Part shown: positions 61,590-64,000 of the stretch, piece after piece
Layout: every line of letters starts with the position of its first letter
Numbering within the stretch: position 1 is the stretch's first letter
NCBI GenBank assembly: GCA_964423405.1
Contig: CAYREY010000015.1
Location: 3,718-67,717, forward strand
Direction of reading: 5' to 3'
Source of the DNA: Bog-950 sp964423405
GTDB taxonomy: Bacteria > Bacteroidota > Bacteroidia > Chitinophagales > LD1
DNA length: 64,000 nt
The notes under the pieces: generated by a model
Databases searched by the model: none
Told to the model about the DNA's origin: nothing
Seen by the model: only the letters and a program-made list of their open reading frames with translations
Program-made: the position numbers and the translations under genes

Positions 61590-64000
61590 TTAATGTCGGG
61601 TAGCTATCAATACTACATCTGCAGTTTTTGCACCGTCATCTGCATTTTGTGTGTGGTTTAATATAAGGTTGAACTGTAGGTTGCCGGTGCAGGGCGATAC
61701 ATATACCCACTCTAATGCTACGTTTTGAAACTCATTTCTATCATTATCCATATTTTCATGGTAATAAGAGTCTTGTTGGGTTGTAGTAGCGCAGCCTGTA
61801 ATATTCAGCCTGAAATATACATCATCGTTTCCCGAGCCACCAGTGAATGCAAATTTAAAAGAGCTATTTATCGTAATTATATCACCCGTTTCTACAGCCA
61901 GGTTTCCGGTTGAATTACTCATGGTATAAAAACCATCGGTTGAGCCATAAGTTCTTATAGCACGGTCTTCTACATAAGCTACATCCTTACTACCGGCTTT
62001 AAGTGTACCGTTGGCATCTGCAAATACAGGTCTGTTTCCGCTTCCTGCCAGGCTGTTCATAGTTACGCTATTCGAACTCAAAGTTAGCGGGGTATAGCGG
62101 GTTCCTCCCGATGTTTCTGTAGTGAAAATTATACCTGTACCCTCGTCAAAACGAATCATCTGTCCTGAAAGGCCGCTGTTAATTCTGGGCCAGTTAGTAG
62201 TGTTATACATGTTGCGCGCAATACCAGCACCTGTCCAGGTCATGCCCGGTTCACTGGCCCACCATACCAGGTTTACATCACCGCTGCCAGCTCCGTTTTG
62301 TGCGGCTGGCAATAGCAGGCGGGCATTGTTGCCATGCACCAGTTTATGAATGTAATCGCCAAAACCAATAGTTACAGAGCCATTTACATCCAGCTTTACA
62401 CTAGGGCTGCTTGTTCCTATACCAACATTTCCCCCGCCGGAGTTGATCGCCAGATTTGACCATGCGCCCAGGGTAGAGTTATGTCCTCCTATTTGCGCTA
62501 CTCCACTAAGTTCACCCATTATAACGCTTGCAGAGGTGTAACCGAATGCTGCTCCTCCTTTCCAGTTAGCCGGTGAGTTGCTGTACCCCCGTATACTAAC
62601 CGTCTGCCCATCAGAAGTGCCCGCGCCCACGCTCAGTTGATGTTGTGGTGCGCTGTTGCCCACACCTACGTTACCATCGTAGCGTATATACACCCTGTCA
62701 TTGCTTCCGGCTGCGTTGTTTATGTCGCCTACGGCTGCGTTGTCAAAAGTTTGTAAACGTATGCTGGGGGCACGTAAAGTTATCAGGTCGTCGCCCGAAC
62801 CATTGGCAGGGTCGTTACTGTGAAACAAAATCAACTCTGTTCTTTCGTTAGCAGCACCTTGCCCGGCTGGTACCGTACGTGCTGTTATAACCGGTGAAGG
62901 ATCGCCGGCAGGTGCCGGAAACAGATAGCTGGCGGCGGTCATGGTAGAGCCCACTACACCGGTTCCACTTACATTAAAATTAGAGGATGCCTGCTGGCTG
63001 GTTTGGTTTTGTATAAATCCTGTAGGAAGGTCCTGTACAAAAGCCACATCTTTATAAGAAGCGAAAGGTGTACCGCTATTCCACGTTTGCTGCCATACAC
63101 GCATTGCTATCGAACTGCGGCTAAAAGTTAGCAGATTATCGTTTCCTCCAGAACCGTCGCCATACGAATTCAGCTGCATAAAATCAGCCCACGGAGCCGT
63201 ATTGTTATTATTGTAAGACGTAAAACCAAACTGCATGAGATTGTGCCCAAATGAATTAGGCGCAATAGTTCTTAAATCGGCATACTTTAACTGGTTAGCA
63301 TACTGTGCGGTACCGGTGGTATTTTGGTTAAGTGTAGGCACATCTGCCGCTTGTATAGTTCCGGCCACAAAATTAGTCCCATCGCCTTTTAAATAAGTAC
63401 TTGTACCGGGTGCAGCACCATTTACCCTAAAGCCACTAGTAGCATTAACTACTCCGGCCACATCTAGTTTATAGCCGGGGCTTGCTGTACCAATACCTAC
63501 ATTGCCTTCAAACAAGCCATCGTTAGCCCATATATTTTCAAAAGTTAAGTTTGCAAAGCTGAGCGCTCCAAAATCTGCCGATGGAGAACCTGCTGAAGAA
63601 TTTATAAAGGCCAGTGCCGATGAATTTGGATAATGGGCAATTTGCCCGTGGTTAACGCCCGAACCCACAAATCCAATAATACCATTGGCATTTGTCCAGC
63701 CGTTGCTGTTGCCAGTGCCTATTTCCATATTACCACCTTCGTTTCTGAATAGTCCTATTCCATTAATATTAAAACCGGCAGTTTGCGGCGATGCTGTTTG
63801 ATTTTGAATATAGTTACCGTTGCCCGATGGTATATCGCTTGCCGAAAGTGTGGTTCCGGAAATTACCCTGCCGTAAGCATCGGTAGTAACTTTAGGATAG
63901 GTCCCCGCCGTGCCTGAGGTAGCCAGGTCAATTGTAGGGTCACCCGCCACCCCATTTCCGTTGGCTACGGTAATCCTGCCTGCGCTACCTGTAATGCTGC
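61590..64000 (-). CDS. Tail-fibre-like surface protein (5' end outside window)
   Basis: The frame is open to the window edge; the GTG at 63950 is merely internal (ITVANGNGVAGDPTIDL reads through). At least 803 residues. Repeated GIGT motifs: NVGIGTASPGYKLDVAGV and NVGIGTSSPSVKLDVNGS, plus VPTLNQNTTGTAQYANQL, SVGAGTSDGQTVSI and WNSGTPFASYKDVAFVQDLP. The C-terminal domain (NSSFKFAFTGGSGNDDVYF, LNITGCATTTQQDSYYHENM, YVSPCTGNLQFNLIL, ending in DVVLIATRH) is related to that of the downstream gene. Tandem with it on the same strand, 262 bp apart. Likely a surface fibre; target unknown. Confidence 0.8.
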   Translation of the reverse strand, partial: SITGSAGRITVANGNGVAGDPTIDLATSGTAGTYPKVTTDAYGRVISGTTLSASDIPSGNGNYIQNQTASPQTAGFNINGIGLFRNEGGNMEIGTGNSNGWTNANGIIGFVGSGVNHGQIAHYPNSSALAFINSSAGSPSADFGALSFANLTFENIWANDGLFEGNVGIGTASPGYKLDVAGVVNATSGFRVNGAAPGTSTYLKGDGTNFVAGTIQAADVPTLNQNTTGTAQYANQLKYADLRTIAPNSFGHNLMQFGFTSYNNNNTAPWADFMQLNSYGDGSGGNDNLLTFSRSSIAMRVWQQTWNSGTPFASYKDVAFVQDLPTGFIQNQTSQQASSNFNVSGTGVVGSTMTAASYLFPAPAGDPSPVITARTVPAGQGAANERTELILFHSNDPANGSGDDLITLRAPSIRLQTFDNAAVGDINNAAGSNDRVYIRYDGNVGVGNSAPQHQLSVGAGTSDGQTVSIRGYSNSPANWKGGAAFGYTSASVIMGELSGVAQIGGHNSTLGAWSNLAINSGGGNVGIGTSSPSVKLDVNGSVTIGFGDYIHKLVHGNNARLLLPAAQNGAGSGDVNLVWWASEPGMTWTGAGIARNMYNTTNWPRINSGLSGQMIRFDEGTGIIFTTETSGGTRYTPLTLSSNSVTMNSLAGSGNRPVFADANGTLKAGSKDVAYVEDRAIRTYGSTDGFYTMSNSTGNLAVETGDIITINSSFKFAFTGGSGNDDVYFRLNITGCATTTQQDSYYHENMDNDRNEFQNVALEWVYVSPCTGNLQFNLILNHTQNADDGAKTADVVLIATRH

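Overview
The window is a chromosomal stretch from a Bacteroidota bacterium, most likely a Chitinophagales/Sphingobacteriales-type environmental species. Evidence: several proteins end in type IX secretion system (T9SS) sorting domains (type A in five or more proteins, type B in the giant SprB-repeat protein). Signal peptides end in AQ or similar. Lipoproteins carry the S-x-C or A-G-C lipobox. Promoters match the Bacteroidota form TTTG-N19-TAnnTTTG, and Shine-Dalgarno signals are weak or absent. No rRNA, tRNA, CRISPR array, transposase or integrase was seen. Several apparent upstream TTG starts are the TTTG of a promoter box, so later ATG/GTG starts are preferred there.

Layout. 1-8.5 kb: the end of a T9SS surface protein, a small outer-membrane-barrel candidate, a secreted protein, a SET-domain protein facing an HTH regulator, a collagen-like/tail-collar surface protein, a LolD-type ABC ATPase, succinyl-CoA synthetase beta subunit and a dipeptide epimerase. 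8.7-16.8 kb: a 2,228-residue surface protein with 27 SprB repeats and a type B sorting domain, followed by an arylsulfotransferase-like secreted protein. 16.8-37.2 kb: a large glycan locus with a radical SAM/B12 protein and a methyltransferase, an SGNH protein, two O-antigen ligase/polymerase-like proteins, a glycosyltransferase, and two T9SS cargo proteins lying among them. At its core are two convergent operons (28281-34283 and 37229-34280) that together encode what looks like a polyprenyl-phosphate-arabinofuranose pathway: UbiA-type phosphoribosyltransferase, HAD phosphatase, DprE1-like oxidase, DprE2-like SDR, two GT-C-like membrane proteins, and an MBOAT/AlgJ-like O-acylation pair. 37.3-43.5 kb: coiled-coil protein, TSUP permease, beta-CASP metallo-hydrolase, M43 metalloprotease, and small secreted proteins.

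43.6-58.1 kb: lipoproteins, T9SS adhesin-like proteins, a YdcF protein, a LON-domain protein, two TonB-plug-only secreted proteins, a peroxiredoxin, a nitronate monooxygenase-like protein and a TlpA-like thioredoxin. 58.2-64.0 kb: two long tail-fibre-like surface proteins in tandem that share a C-terminal domain; the second runs off the window.

Best candidate for an under-described system: the putative D-arabinofuranose donor pathway with its acylation genes, interleaved with O-antigen ligases and T9SS cargo. Because T9SS cargo in some Bacteroidota is anchored to an LPS, the locus could make the surface glycan that decorates or anchors the secreted adhesins; that link is inference. Non-coding items worth attention are a folded element followed by a terminator at 42163-42285, a 54-bp perfect palindrome, and an orphan terminator with a competing hairpin in a leader at 52396-52451.
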